Counted from the stretch's first letter, positions 42,721 to 55,500 are shown. The stretch is 64,000 nucleotides of DNA from Deltaproteobacteria bacterium (GCA_020850995.1 JADZDP010000031.1:1-64000), one strand, 5' to 3'. Notes: generated by a model not told the origin, from the letters alone. Numbers and translations are program-made.

Positions 42721-43962
42721 GTGACCGACCAGGCCGCCGCCCCGAGCAACGCCGTGGAGCTCGCCGAGTACCTCAGCTCCCTCGGCGGCACGCTCTTGTC
42801 CTATGGCTGCCCCACGCACCGCCTCGAGTCGTTGTTGCGCGAGGTGGCCACGCTCGAGGGCCATGCGGCGGAGGTGTTCGCGGTGCCCACGGGCTTGTGG
42901 CTGATGCTGCGCCCCAGCAGCGGAGCCGGCGAGCCGGTGGTGCGCCTGGTACGCGTGAAGGAGTGGGCCGTCGATCTCGATCGCCTGACCGCCGTCGACC
43001 GCATCTTCAACGACGCCCTGGAGCGCAAGCTCACGCTGCGCGAAGCGACCGAGGCCATGGCCGCTGTCGATCGTCGACCGCCGCCCTGGCCGCGCTGGGC
43101 CACCTGGGCGGCCACGCCGCTCGCCACCGGCACCACGGCCGTGTTCTTCCGGGGCGGCCTCGCCGAGATCGTCGCCGCCGCCATCGGCGGCGTGCTCTTG
43201 GTGCTCATCGGCCACCTCTTGCGCCAGCGCCGCGACGCGCCCTTGCTCGCCGACTTCCTGGGCGGCTTCGTCGCCGGTGCGGTGGCGTGGGGCGCCGGGC
43301 TCGTGGTGCCCGCCGTGTCCCGCGAGGTGCTGGTGCTCTCCATCATCATCGCGCTGGTGCCCGGCATGGCGCTCACCACGGGCCTCGCCGAGCTGGCGAG
43401 CAAGAACCTGGTGTCGGGCGCCTCGCGCTTGATGGGCGCGCTCATCGTCTTCCTGTCGATCGTGTTCGGCATCGCCGCCGCCGTCGCCGTCGAACAGGTG
43501 CTCGGCGCTGGCGCCACGGTGACGCCGGTGCGCCCCGACCCGCCCCTGTGGCTCGAGGGTGGCGCGCTCGTGCTGGCGGCGCTCTCCTTCGCCATCTTCT
43601 TCTCGGCGCCTCGGCAGTACCTCGTGGCCACCATGGCCGCGGGCGGCATCGCGTGGCTCGTCACCGGGCTCGCCACTCGCCACCTGCCCTCGGGCCTGGC
43701 GCCCTTCTTGGCGGCCTTCTCGGTGGCGGCCTTCGCCAACGTGTGCGCGCGGGTCACGCAGCGCCCGGCGCAGGTCTTCCTGTTGCCGGCGCTGGTCTTG
43801 TTGGTGCCGGGGAGCTTCGGCTTTCTGAGCCTCGAGGCCTTCCTGCGCGGCGCCTTCCTCGACGGCGCCGCCAAGGGCTTCGAGATGTTCCTCATCGGCG
43901 GCGCCATCGTCACCGGGCTCTTGGTCGCCAACGTGCTGGTGCCGGCCCGCAAGTTCCTCTGA
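42721..43962 (+). CDS. thrE: threonine/serine exporter, ThrE family
   Basis: 413 aa, the fused two-domain form. The N-terminal soluble part (LGGTLLSYGCPTHRLESLL, AAEVFAVPTGLWLML) and the first membrane block (LADFLGGFVAGAVAW, IALVPGMALTTGLAELAS) match DUF1212/ThrE. The second block (FLLPALVLLVPGSFGFLSLEAFL) matches DUF3815. About ten membrane helices are expected. Exports Thr/Ser by proton motive force in Corynebacterium. Start is a GTG at 42721, with no strong ribosome-binding site. Confidence 0.9.
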   Translation: MTDQAAAPSNAVELAEYLSSLGGTLLSYGCPTHRLESLLREVATLEGHAAEVFAVPTGLWLMLRPSSGAGEPVVRLVRVKEWAVDLDRLTAVDRIFNDALERKLTLREATEAMAAVDRRPPPWPRWATWAATPLATGTTAVFFRGGLAEIVAAAIGGVLLVLIGHLLRQRRDAPLLADFLGGFVAGAVAWGAGLVVPAVSREVLVLSIIIALVPGMALTTGLAELASKNLVSGASRLMGALIVFLSIVFGIAAAVAVEQVLGAGATVTPVRPDPPLWLEGGALVLAALSFAIFFSAPRQYLVATMAAGGIAWLVTGLATRHLPSGLAPFLAAFSVAAFANVCARVTQRPAQVFLLPALVLLVPGSFGFLSLEAFLRGAFLDGAAKGFEMFLIGGAIVTGLLVANVLVPARKFL

Positions 43963-43975
43963 GGCGCGTCGCGGG

Positions 43976-44581
43976 CTACGCGTGGCGCACGGCGTCGGGC
44001 AGCTCGTTCTTGTTGTCGCCGCGCGGCGGGAAGTGCTGCGCCAGCACGGTGCCGAGCGCGCCGACCACGTCGGCCACGGCCTCGGGGTGGCCGACGTGCA
44101 TCGCTTTGACGATCTGCGAAGTATGCAACTTCCAGCCCTCCTCGCCGACCACGGCGTGGATGCCGGCGTCGCCCAGCACGGTCACGCGGTGCTCATCGAG
44201 CGACAGGTAGACGAGCACGCCAGCGCGATCCGCCGTCCGATGCACGCCGTGATCGAAGAACGCCGCCCTGGCCGACTCCGCCACCTCGCGCTCCACGTCG
44301 TCGGCGGGAACCACCGCGCGCAGCACCGCGGGCACGGACGTGACGAGCCAGCCGAGCGCGGTGCCCGCGGGCCACGCTGCTACCGCCAGCCACGCGGGCG
44401 CGCCGAGGGCCAGCGCCGCCACCGCCGCCACGCAGGCGAGCGCCAGGGCGAAGGCGGCGCGCGGCGCGCCGTAGCCGTCGCTGCGCTCGGCCACCGCCAC
44501 CACGATCTCGCCACGCGTGCCCGCCTCGGCGCACCTGACCGCCTCCTCGATCCGGGCCGCGGCCTCCTTCGAGAGCGCCAT
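43976..44581 (-). CDS. TPM-domain membrane protein, 201 aa
   Basis: Begins with a TPM-like segment (ARIEEAVRCAEAGTRGEIVVAVAERS) interrupted by two or three membrane helices. The rest of the TPM fold follows the helices (RAAFFDHGVHRTADRAGVLVYLSLDEHRVTVLGDAGI...W). TPM domains are found in thylakoid and bacterial envelope proteins; phosphatase activity is reported for a plant member. Overlaps the next gene upstream (TGATG), third gene of the lemA-TPM-TPM operon. Confidence 0.8.
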   Translation of the reverse strand: MALSKEAAARIEEAVRCAEAGTRGEIVVAVAERSDGYGAPRAAFALALACVAAVAALALGAPAWLAVAAWPAGTALGWLVTSVPAVLRAVVPADDVEREVAESARAAFFDHGVHRTADRAGVLVYLSLDEHRVTVLGDAGIHAVVGEEGWKLHTSQIVKAMHVGHPEAVADVVGALGTVLAQHFPPRGDNKNELPDAVRHA

Positions 44582-45423
44582 CACCACCTCCCCGAGGCGC
44601 CGCCACCGCCGAAGCCGCCGCCGCCACCCGAGAAGCCGCCGAAGCCGCCGCTCGAGCGCCCCCACGACGACGTGCCGCCGCCGATCCAACCGTGCCGCGA
44701 GCGCCCGAAGCCGCGCACCGTCGGCAGGATCAACGCCAGGATCCCTAGCGCGAGCGCCAGCACCACCGCCATGAGCATCGACTCGAGCACCAGCCAGCCG
44801 ATGACGCCACCAAGGACGGCGCCAATGGGCGCCCGAATGATGCGCGGCAGACGCAAGAGCACCGACAGCGCCACCACGACGAAGACCGCGAAGGGCTGCC
44901 AGCGGCCGCGCTCGCCGACACCGCGCGAGCTCGTCGGCGCGGGCCCGAGCGCCTCGCCCTTGGCCGCGCGCATGAGCGCGTCGAGGCCGGCCTCGATGCC
45001 ACCGGCGTAGTCGCCCGCGGCGAAGCGGGGGGTCATGTCCTCGCGCAGCACGCGGCCGGCGATGACGTCGGGGATGGCGCCCTCGAGGCCATAGCCCACC
45101 TCGATGCGCGCCGCGCGATCCTCGATGGCCACCAGCACCAGGAGCCCGTCGTCGCGTCGCCGGTCGCCCAAGCGCCAGCGCTCGGCCACCTTCATGCTGT
45201 AGCCCTCGAGGCTCTCGCCCTCGAGCGAAGGCACCACCAGCACCGCGAGCTGGTGTCCGGTGGTGCGCTCGTAGTCGGCCAGCGTCTGCTCGAGCACAGG
45301 CGCGCGCCCGCCGAGCACGCCGGCCTCGTCGGTGACACGAGCGCGCAAGAGCGGCACCTCGCGCGCGTGCGCCGCGCCGGCGCCGAGCGCCAGCAACAGC
45401 ACAGCAGGCGCGAGCCTGGTCAT
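44581..45423 (-). CDS. TPM-domain protein, YgcG type, with Gly-rich tail
   Basis: A signal peptide (MTRLAPAVLLLALGAGAAHA) and an extracytoplasmic TPM domain with VTDEAGVLGGRAPVLEQTLADYERTTGHQLAVLVV and the signature RIEVGYGLEGAIPD. One or two membrane helices (about residues 180-230) and a C-terminal Gly/Ser/Phe-rich tail (SSGGFGGFSGGGGGFGGGG) follow. This is the usual YgcG layout. Overlaps lemA (TGATG) and the following TPM gene, forming a co-translated trio. Confidence 0.9.
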   Translation of the reverse strand: MTRLAPAVLLLALGAGAAHAREVPLLRARVTDEAGVLGGRAPVLEQTLADYERTTGHQLAVLVVPSLEGESLEGYSMKVAERWRLGDRRRDDGLLVLVAIEDRAARIEVGYGLEGAIPDVIAGRVLREDMTPRFAAGDYAGGIEAGLDALMRAAKGEALGPAPTSSRGVGERGRWQPFAVFVVVALSVLLRLPRIIRAPIGAVLGGVIGWLVLESMLMAVVLALALGILALILPTVRGFGRSRHGWIGGGTSSWGRSSGGFGGFSGGGGGFGGGGASGRW

Positions 45424-46028
45424 CAGAACTGCACCTTGGGCGCGCTCTCGGCCCCCGGCGTCGTCGCCGTGAAGGTGGGGCGCACCTTCTTGCCGCGCAG
45501 GCCGGCGCCGCACATGGTGGGGAAGCTCTGCACCGTGGTGTTGTACTGGGCGACGGCGCTGATGTAGCGGCCGCGCGCTACGGTGATGCGGTTCTCGGTG
45601 CCCTCGAGCTGCACCATCAGATCGCGGAAGGCAGCGCTCGCCTTCAGGTCTGGGTAGCTCTCGCTGACCGCGAGCAAGCGACCGAGCGCCCCCGACAGGC
45701 GCGTCTGCGCCTCCTCGAAGGCCTGCAGGCGCTGCGGATCATCGACGATAGAGGCGTCGATGGTGACAGCGGTGGCCTTGGCGCGCGCCTCTACCACGTT
45801 GGTCAACACCGACTGCTCGAAGCCCGCGGCGCCCTTCACGGTCTCCACCAGGTTCGGCACCAGATCGGCGCGCCGCTGATACTGGCTTTGCACCTCGGCC
45901 CAGGCGGCCTTCACGGTCTCGTCTTCGGCGACCACGGCGTTGAAGCCGCAGCCCGTGACGAAGGCTGCACAGAGCGCGAGCGTGGGGGCGAGCTTCTTGG
46001 CGGTTTGCAGCGTGGAGCAGGGCTTCAT
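45423..46028 (-). CDS. lemA: LemA family lipoprotein
   Basis: 201 aa. A lipobox-like AFVTGC (signal peptide) is followed by the family's helical bundle: FNAVVAEDETVKAAWAEVQSQYQRRADLVPNLVETVKG, LTNVVEARAKA and NRITVARGRYISAVAQYNTTVQSFP. LemA proteins are envelope proteins of uncertain role, usually next to YgcG/TPM genes, as here. A few residues after the last helix are Pro/Thr-rich. First gene of the trio. Confidence 0.92.
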   Translation of the reverse strand: MKPCSTLQTAKKLAPTLALCAAFVTGCGFNAVVAEDETVKAAWAEVQSQYQRRADLVPNLVETVKGAAGFEQSVLTNVVEARAKATAVTIDASIVDDPQRLQAFEEAQTRLSGALGRLLAVSESYPDLKASAAFRDLMVQLEGTENRITVARGRYISAVAQYNTTVQSFPTMCGAGLRGKKVRPTFTATTPGAESAPKVQF

Positions 46029-46115
46029 CGTGGCCTCCCAAAGGACGAGCGTAGGCACGCTAACGCGCCGGTCATTCCAAGACAGGGTGTGTCATTGGAC
46101 CCGACCAGGTCCCGG

Positions 46116-46511
46116 CTACGCCTCGAGCGCGACCACCGCCGCCGCGCCGCGCCCGTCGTGCGTCAACGACAGGTGCGTGCGGCGCACCTCGAGGGCGCTG
46201 GCCAGCTCGGCGGCGCGGCCGTGCCAACGCAACGCAGGGCGGCCGCGCGCGTCGCGCACCACCTCGATGTCGCCAAGGGGCACCGCGGGCGGCGTCACGC
46301 CCACGAGCGCGCTGGCAGCGTCGAGCGCCTTGAGCGCCGCCTCTTTGGCCGCGTAGCGCGCCGCCAGGTGCACGTCGCGGCCCGCGTGCCCAGCCGCCGT
46401 GGCGTAGCCGCGCTCGTCGTCGCTGAAGGTGGCGATGAGAAAGGGCTGCGATCGACACAGCTCGCCGAACGCCGCCACATCCACCAGGTCAACGCCGAGG
46501 CCGAGGATCAC
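46116..46511 (-). CDS. acpS: holo-acyl-carrier-protein synthase AcpS
   Basis: 131 aa. Transfers 4'-phosphopantetheine from CoA to the ACP serine. It has the family motifs GLGVDLVDVAAFGEL, FSDDERGYA and ARYAAKEAALKAL (Mg and catalytic Asp/Glu), and ends with LSLTHDGRGAAAVVAL. The GTG start overlaps the stop of the fatty acid synthase gene (GTGA), so it is co-translated with its probable client, the ACP domain of that synthase. The same fas-acpS pairing is known in mycobacteria. In fungal FAS the transferase is fused instead. Confidence 0.93.
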   Translation of the reverse strand: MILGLGVDLVDVAAFGELCRSQPFLIATFSDDERGYATAAGHAGRDVHLAARYAAKEAALKALDAASALVGVTPPAVPLGDIEVVRDARGRPALRWHGRAAELASALEVRRTHLSLTHDGRGAAAVVALEA

Positions 46512-49500
46512 GCGCGCGCCCCACAAAGCCGCGCATCGGGATCGAGCAGCAGCCGCACCTCGTCGTCGTGGGACAGGCGCGGCTCCACCACCGTGAAGAG
46601 CGGCGCGCGGCCCGCGAGCACGCGCTGCAGCTGTTGCTCCGCCTGTCGACGGCGCACCTCGAGACGATCCGCATAGCCATGGCGCGCGTCGTCGTCGAGC
46701 ATGCGCCAGAACAACCACGGGTGCGCCAAGCACACGAGCGCGCTCACGTGACCGAAGCCGAGCGTGGTCACGAAGCCCGCCAGGATGGGCTGCGCATGCT
46801 GCACGGGGCGATCAGTCCACACCAGGTGCGGGAAGGCGCGCATCTCGTCAGCGACATCGTCGAGGCTAGGGTTCGGTGGGATGATCGAGCTGGCCATCAC
46901 CTGTAGGAGCCCATTGACCTGCCACGCGGCCGCCGCGCCCTTGGGGTGCCCCGTCAGCGACTTCTGCGAGATGACCCACAGCGGGTTGTCGTCGGATCGG
47001 CCGAGCGCGCCCATGATGGTCTCGTGCAGGCGCGCTTCGTTCTCGTCGTTCGCTTGCGTGGACGAGTCGTGCTTCGACACCACGGCCACGTCGTCGGCGC
47101 ACAGGCCGAGCACGGCCAAGGCCGCGCGCAGCGGCGAGACGTCGTCGCGCCCGGCCCCCGGCTCGTGCGCCAAGCGGCGGCGGGCGTCGGCCACCATGCG
47201 CGCGGCCTCGTCGACACCCACCATGCCGGCGAGCAGATCGCGCTCGCGCTCGATCTGCCGCAACCGTTGGCGGCGCCCCACGAGGTCGCATGCGCCATCG
47301 TCGTGACGTTGCTCGGGTGCGCGCCGCTCGGCCACGAAGGACAGGGCGCCCTGCCCTGGCGCGGGCACGCTCTTTTGCAGGCCGTCGCCCGAGCTGCCGG
47401 CGAACGCGAGCACGCCGTAGACCGGCAGGCCCAAGCGCAACGCCAATGCCGCCGTGCACACCACCGCTACGCCGGCACCGTGGGCCTCCACGAAGCCGCG
47501 GCGGCGGCTGTCGCTGCCGCGCGACATGGCGCGTGGCTCGATGCCGCGCGCCACGAGATCGTCGGTGTCGGCGGTGGCGCCCATGTCGCCAAAGCCGATG
47601 AGGCCCGCCTCCGACAGGTCGTCGGCGCCGCCGGCGACGACGAGCTCCGCCTGCCCGGTGCGGATCTTGTCGAGCGCCTCCGCCAACGACAAGCCCGCCG
47701 TGGCGCACGCGCCCACCGGCGAGCTCATGGGCCCGGTGGAACCCAGGTAGGCTTGCACCACGTAGCCGCCGATGACGTTGATGAGCGCCTCTTGCAGCGT
47801 GTCGTTCTGCCGCTCCTTGCCCTCGAAGAGATCGCGGTGCAGGCGCTTGAGCTTCGCCATGCCGCCGATGCCGGTGCCGATCGTGGCGCCGATGCGCGAC
47901 GGGTGCAGGTGGCGGTGCAGCTCTTCGGGCGTCATGCCCGCCGACAAGAAGGCCTCTGCCGTCGACACCAGGCAGTAGAGCGTGACGGGGTCGACCTGCT
48001 CGACCAGGCTCTTGGGCACGCCATAGCGCGTGGCGTCCCACCCGGTGGGCAACTGTCCGGCGACCGCGCGGCGGACCGACAGCGCCGCCGGCACCTTGAT
48101 GGTCGAGCCGCGCTGCCGCACGACGAAGAGCGCGCCATCCCTATCCTCGACGAGCCTGCTGAGCTTCGGATCTTCGCGCACCACCGACTCGCCCACGGTG
48201 CGCGAGGGTACCGGGAAGCTGAAGTCGCGCTCGAGGCGCACCTCCACCAGGGTGGGCAGTGCGCGCGGATCGAAACCGGTGACTGCGGGCTCCACGACGC
48301 GCACACCGCAGTGCGCGAGGATCTCCGCCTCGTAGCGCTCGTGCACGCGCGACTCGTCCACAGCTGCGCCGCTCTTGACGTCGACGAAGCCGCTGCTCTT
48401 CGGATCGGGCGCCACCATCCCCATCATCCAGGCGAGCTCGAGCACCGCTTCGATGGACAAGGTGCGCCCCTGCTCCATGGCCCAGCGCGTGCGCGCGCTG
48501 CCCCACGGGCCCACCTCGCCCATGCCCACGATGACGGCCACGCGGTCGAGGTCGAGGTGATCGAGGGGCGGCAGCGACGTGAGCTGCGCCTCGCTCGGCA
48601 CCGGCACGTCCAGCGTGGGCCGCGCCAGCGACGTGCGCTTGATCTCGGTCGACGACGTGCGCGGCGCACGCCGCGCCAGCTCCCCATCGAAGGACGCGCG
48701 TAGCGTTGCCGCGCGCACCTCGCGGCGCTGACGCCGGTCTTCGCCCTCGCGGTACTCGCGCAGGAGCCCCGCGAGGTCCTCCACCTCGCCGAGGCCGCCC
48801 GTGAGATCGGCCACGTAGGGCGCGGTCGCCGCGCGCGCCCGCGAGGACGCGCTGGCGTGCTCGAGCGCCAGCGCCGCCATCTCGTCGGTGCAGAAGGTCG
48901 TGAGGCCGCGCTCCTCGAGGAACTTGGCGGCGCCGTCGTTGGCGTGCATCAGCCCCGTGCCGCGCACCCAGCCGATGCGCAGGCCCACGATGGACGCGCC
49001 GCGCCCCCAGGTGTGCGCCTCGGAGCGCTGCTTGTGCAGGAGCGCCTCCAGCGCAGCCTTGCACTCGCCGTAGGCGCCGTCGCCGCCGAAGCTGCCGTGG
49101 TTCGGCGAGAGCGGCAGCAGCACGTGCGCGCGCCGCCCGGGTCCGCCGTGCGCGAGCGCCAGCGCCGCGGCGCGCGCCACCAGGCGCTCCACGCCGAGCA
49201 CCAACACGCGGAACAGCGCCAGCGAGCGCGGCCCCATGGTCGACAGATCCGCGGTCTCGGCGAGAGCACCGAAGGGCACCACCAGGTCCGGCACCAGGGG
49301 CGCCTTGACGAGCCGTTCGGAGGAGCCCACGCGCTCCTTCTTGGCCGTGCCGAGCCACGCCATGAGCGCGTCGACGTCGTGGAAGCTGCCCTGGTTGCAC
49401 GGCACCACGTGCAGCTCGGCGCCCACGCGCGCGTGCGCCTGGTACAGGCGCTTGAACGAGCGCACCACCTCGGGAGAGCGGCGCGAGGTGGTGACCACCA

Positions 49501-52500
49501 CGCGCGCGCCTTCGGCGAGCAAGCGCGCGATGAGCGCGCGCGCGATGGAGCCCACTCCTGCCCCAGTGACGAGCGCCGTCTGGCCCGCGAAGGCGCCGCC
49601 CGGTGCCGCGCGCCGCTCCACGTCGTGGCGAGCGACCGCAGGATCGTGGCGATCGCGGCGCACCCAGGCCCACGACGAGGTGAAGGCGACGTGGTGCTGC
49701 TCGTCGAACACGGGCGCGATGGCCGCGCGGTAGGCCGCGTCGTGCTCGTCGTCGTCGGGTGCCGCTGCGCGCGCAGCAACACTCGGCAAGGCGATGAGCT
49801 CGGGGTCGACGTGGCGCAGGATCGCGCGCGCGGCGTCGGCGAGCGCGCCGCTCTTGCCAAGCACGCGCCGCTCCAGCTCGTCGAGCGCGGCGGAGTCGAC
49901 GGCCGCGCCCACCGGAGCCGCCGTCACGCGCGCCAGGCCCGTGCCAAGCTCGTCGCCATAAGCCGTCGCGACCTGGTCGACGAAAGCCAACGCCAGGGCG
50001 CGTTCGCTCATCGCCGGCACGGCACGCGCAGCAAGGGCGAGGCGGTTCAGCACGCGCTCGCGGTGACCGCGCGCAAGGCCCCACTCGCGCTCGAGGTGCT
50101 CGTGCACCTGCGCGGCACCGAGGCCGGCCGCACCCAGGGCGCGCTGCAGCGCCTGGTCGCGCAAGGGTCGCAGCGCGGCGCCCGGGCCTTCGGCCGTCGA
50201 CAGTTTTGCGATCGTGGACACGAGCTGCCCGAGCGGCATCTCGTGAGCGCCGTCGAGCGAGCGCCCGCCGACCTCGGCCGCGAGCTCGGCGAGGATCTGG
50301 TTGCGCCGCGCCGAGTTGCCGCCGAGCAGGGCGTCGAGCGAGCGCGCGGGATCGAGCTCTGCGCGCCCCTTCTTGGTCAAGAGGCACACCAGCGTGACCA
50401 CGCCGTCCTCGGCGAAGGGCCCGGGCTCGGGCAGGGGCCGCGCCGCGCTGGCGGCGGGGACCACGACGGCGGGCGAGGTAGGCGCCAGGGGCGCGGGCAC
50501 CGCACCCGCGGCTGGAGGCACGGCCGGCGTCGGTGGCGGCGCGGGCGATAGTGCGTCGATCTCAGCGTGGGCGACGCCGAGCATGCGCTCGCGGTCGGCC
50601 GCGGCATGCAGCACGCGCACGCGCCGAGCGCGCTGGCTCTTCGCGCGCTCGAGCTCGGCCTTCGCCATGCCCGCGAGCACGGGACCTTGCGCCGGCCCCA
50701 CCTCGATCACCTGCGCCACCGCGGCCGCACCCTCGAAGAGCGCGCGCTGGATCTCGATCCAGCGCACCGGCGAGGCGAACTGGTAGGCCAGCACCTCGAT
50801 CAAGAGCGCGCGCGCAAGGCCATCGGCGTCCCTCTTGGCCTCGACGAAGCGGTCGAGCAAGGAGGCCGCGCGCGTGGAGCCCGACGCCGCCACCACCTCG
50901 CGCACGAAGGAGGGCTCGAGGCGAAACACCGTGCCCGTGAGGTTCGGCAGGTAGCGCCCGTCGAGCAGGCGCGCGTCGATGTGCGCGGGGAGCGCGCCCT
51001 CGAGGGTGGCACGGAAGGCGTCGACGCCGTCAACCAAGAGCGGCGAATGGAAGGGCACGTCGATGCCCGGCACGTCGACCACCGCGGCCTTGGCGCCCGG
51101 CGCGGCGGGCAGGCGCTCCTTGAGCACGGCCAGTGCGCGCACGTCGCCGGTGACAGCGTACTGGCGCCCCGACACGTTGTGGTTGACCACGAAGAGCGGC
51201 AACCCGGTATCGCGCGCGATCTCGTCCACCAGCGCCAGCGCGGCGCGCTCGTCGAGCGCCGCCAGGTTCGGGCGCAGCGCCACCATGCCGAAGCGCGAGC
51301 GCCCCTCGGCGTCGCGCGGCACCAAGCGGTCCATGGTGAGGCCGCGCCGGTACACCACGTCAACGACGGCGGGCAGCGGCATGACGCCGGGGACCGCCGC
51401 TAGCGCCGAGTACTCCCCGAGCGAATGGCCGGCGAAGCGCGCGCCCTCCACGAACAGCTGCTGCTCCCGTAGCGCGGCCACCTCGGCCACGGCCATCACT
51501 GCCAGCGCCACCTGGGTGAACTGGGTGAGGAAGAGCACGCCCTCGGGGTGCACCAAACGCTCGCCGCGCACCCACAGCTCGCGCGGGTTGTCGTCGACGA
51601 CGTGGAGCAGCGAGAAGCCGTGGCGCTGCCGGCACACCTGCTCGGCCTCGTCCCAGACCGCGCGCGCGGCGGTGCTCGCCGCCCTGGTGGCGGCGCCCAT
51701 GCCCGCGTGCTGCACGCCCTGGCCCGGAAACACATAGGCGGTGGGCGGCGCGAGCACGCGCGCGTCCACCTCGGCGCAGCGCACGCCGTCCGCCTCGACA
51801 ACGGCGCGCACGTCGAGCGCTCCCTGCGAGCGCGCGAGCGCGTCGATGCTCACCACCAGCGCCGCGCCCGGGGCCACCGGCGCCAAGAAGCGCGCGGCGC
51901 TGCGCGTGACGCGGCCGGAGTCGCCCTCGGCGGCCACACGCGTGATGCGGTGCAATGCGTAGGCCTCGGTCCACTTGCCGTGCACGATGGGCCCGTCGAA
52001 GCCCGCCAACGCGGCGATGGCCGGGTACGTGTGCAGCGGGTTCTTGTCGCCGCTGGCGTCGGCGTAGGCAAGGAGCGAGCGCGGCGCCTGCGCGCGCTTC
52101 TCGGCGAGGCGCCCGGCGGCGGGCGCCGTGGGCTCTCGCAGCGCTGCCACGGCCACGAGCGCATCGAAGGCCGACGCGTCCATGGTCAGGCTGCCGACCA
52201 CGGCGCTCCCCGAGCGTAGGCTGCCGAGCGCCCCGCGCTCGGTGACGCGGGCGTCGAGCTCGAGCGCGCCGCCCGTGCACGCGCGCACGTCGAGACACAC
52301 GCCGGGCAGCTCCGCCAGGAAGCGCAGCGCGCCCTCGTCGGTCGCCAGGCGCGCGCGCACCCCTCGATCCTCACGGCGAGAGGTCACTGTTTTGTCACTT
52401 TGGCGAATGAAGAATCGACTGGTGATCCGGGCACGCACGGCGCCGGCGGCGTCCACCAGGCGCGCCTCCACCACCACGCGGCGGCCGCCGGACAGCTCCT

Positions 52501-55500
52501 CGACGACGGTCACGCGCGCGGTGGCGGTCAGGCGGTCACCAACCACGAGGCCCGGGCCCTCGACCTCGTCGGACTCGTGCACGAGGTGCAGCACGTCGGG
52601 CTGCGCGCCCGACAGGGCTCGGAAGATCGCGCGCCAGGCCAGCGCGAACGCCATCGACAGCGGCGCGGCGGGTGCGTTGTCGTCGTCGGTGGCGGCGCGG
52701 AAGGCGTGCGCGCGCGCCGCGGTCAGCTCCACGTGCTCGGTGGCCTCTTCGAACAGCGCCACCGGCGCCACCGGGGCGCCGAACAGGGCGCGACCGTAGA
52801 AGTCCTGCTGCGCGCGCAGGAACGCCGCGCGGTCGACCCGCAGGTGGCCGCCCTGTGCGTCGTCGACGAAGCGCAGGCAGAGATCGAGCGCAGCTCCCTC
52901 AGGCAGGCGCACGCGCGCGCACAGCTGGCCGTCCTGCTCTTCCACCTCGAGCCCCGGCAGCCCCGCCAGGCGCGCCAGCGGGTTGGCGTGCCAGACGCCG
53001 TGCTCGTCGACGGCCACCGCGCAGGCGCGCGCGCGCGTGACCAGATCAGCGCGAGGCATGGCGTGCGCGCCGCGCGCGAGCGCGCGCGCCAGCGCGTGGC
53101 GCTCGAAGCCGCGCAGCACCTCGGCCACGGGCTCGTCGACGCGCGTGAGCGCCGCCAGAGCCGTCGGTCCCGGCAGCGCCAGCACGAGGTCGGCGCCGAA
53201 GCGGGCGTCGTGCGACTGCCACAGGCTGTCGGACTTGAACCAGCGGCGCACCTCGCCGTCGAGGACGGGCACGAAGGGCACGGGCTTGCCCGGCAGCTTG
53301 CACAGCTCCACGAAGAAGCGCGAGTCCTCGGGGTGCATGAGCGCTCGCGTCAGCGAGGGCGCTCGCAGGACCAGCGCGGCACAGAGCGCGCGCGGGTCCT
53401 GCGCCGCCTCAGCGGTGACCAGCGACGCCGCGGGCGCGCCGTCGGCGGGCAGGTGCCGCGCTTCGAGGCGGCGAGCCATGGCGAGGAAGCGATCGCGCCA
53501 GCTCGCGTCGAGCCACGGACCATCGGCCAAGGGCTCACCGGCAGCGTACGCGGTGAGCTCCACGAGCCGCTCGAGCACGGCGGCCGACGTCATGTCGTCG
53601 AGGTCGCCGAAGTAGGGTTTGGCGGTGCGCGCCAACGCCGCCACGATCTCGTCCTGGCGTGCCGCCACCTGCGCAGGGTCGCCGGCGAGCTGGTCGAGGA
53701 GGCGCGCGGCCTGCGCGGCGGCGTTGTCGAGGTAGTAGATGGGCGCATCGAGGGAGCTCTTGCCGCTGGTGACACCGCCGACGGCGCCACCGGCCAAGGG
53801 CCAGCGCTCGACGTCGCCGGGCGCGGCCACCAGCGCCGCCTTCACCGCCGGCGAGGTGCACGCCTCGCGCGTCGCCATCAGGCGCGTGCCGAGGAACACC
53901 GCGTCGACGGGCATGGCCGCACGCCCGTAGCGCTCGCTGAAGCGGCCGAACAGGTAGGCGCTGGCCTGCTCCTCGGTGCCGATGCCACCGCCCACGCACA
54001 GCACCAGGTTGTCGAGCTCGCGCAGCTTGGCGTAGCTGCGCAGCAGCAGATCATCGAGGTCTTCCCACGAGTGGTGGCCGCCGGCCTTGCCGCCCTCGAG
54101 GTGCACGAACAGCGCGCGGTCGGGGCGCGCCTTGGCGATGGCAATGACCTCGTCGACCTGGCGCTCGGTGCCGGGTTTGAGCGCGTTCACATGCATGCCG
54201 TGCGCGTGCAGCTCGTCGAGCAGCGCCACCGCGTCCTCGAGCGGGGGCACGCCGGCCGTGATGGTGACGCCAAGAATGGGGTAGCCCTCGTCCCGCAACT
54301 TGAAGATCAGGCGCTCCTTGGCGAGGTGGAGGCCCCACAGGTAGGGGTCGAGGAAGAGCGCGTTGAACACGATGCCCTGGCCCGGCACCAAGGAGCGGCG
54401 CGCCTCGTCGAGGCGAGCGCGCAGGTGCCGCTCGGTGACCTGGCCGCCGCCGGCCAGCTCGGCGAGGTAGCCAGCGTTGGCGGCGGCCACCACCAGCGGC
54501 GCCTCCACCGTCGTTGGCGTCATGCCCGGGACGATGAAGGGCGCGCGACCGGTGAGGCGCGTGAAGCGGTTGTCGAGGCGCAGGCCGCGCCCGTCGTCGA
54601 CGGCGCGGGGGGCAAGCTGCGACCACGGCGCGGGCCGCGCGGGAGCCTGCTTGCCGTCGAGGAGCGCTGCGCGCTCGCTGTGCACGCCCGCCGACAGCAC
54701 GCGCACGGCGCGGCCGCGCAGCGCCGAGGCCGCCAGGTGCGCCACCTCGACGCCGGGGCCCACGTCGACGAGCGTGTCGCACCCCTGCGCCGCCAACGCG
54801 TCGAGGCAACGGGCGTAGGAGCCGGGCGCGGTGAGGATCGATCGCAACACGGCGCCGAGCGCGCGCTCGTCGTCTGCCAGGGGCAGCCCCGTGGCGGCAT
54901 CGAGCACGTGCAGCGGGCGCTCGCCGCCCACGGGCGGTGCGGGGCGGCGCGCGAGACCTTCGATCAAGCGCGCGCAGCTCTCCTCCAGGTGGGCGGTGTG
55001 GAAGGGTCCGCTCACGGGCAGCCACGAGAAGCGCGCCTCGGGGACGCGTCCGGCGTAGGCGCCGCGGCGCTTCTGCTCGAGGAGCCGCCCGGCGTGATCG
55101 GCGAGCGCCACCCGCAGCGCCTCGAGCGCGTCGGGCGCGCCGGCCACGGTGTGGTAGGTGGCCGCGCTCTCGATGGCCACCGTGACGTCGAGCGCGAGGG
55201 CGTCGATGGCGCCGCGCAGCTCGTGCCCGTGCAGGCCGCCGATGGCGGCCATGCAGCTTGGCGCCGATCCCGTGTCGGCCATGCTCGAGCGCAGCGCCGG
55301 CGGCGAAGCCGCCGGCAGCAGGTGGCGCTCCATGGCCGCGCCCATGCGCACGGCGACGCGCGCCAGGTCCGCGACGACGCCCGCGCGCTCGTCGAGACAG
55401 CAGCCCCATGCGCGCGCGCATGCGTAGGCGCCCAAGAGCCCTTGGCTGTGGCCCACGACGAGGGGGCGACGCTCCTCGGGGAGCGCGAACAGCTCGTCCA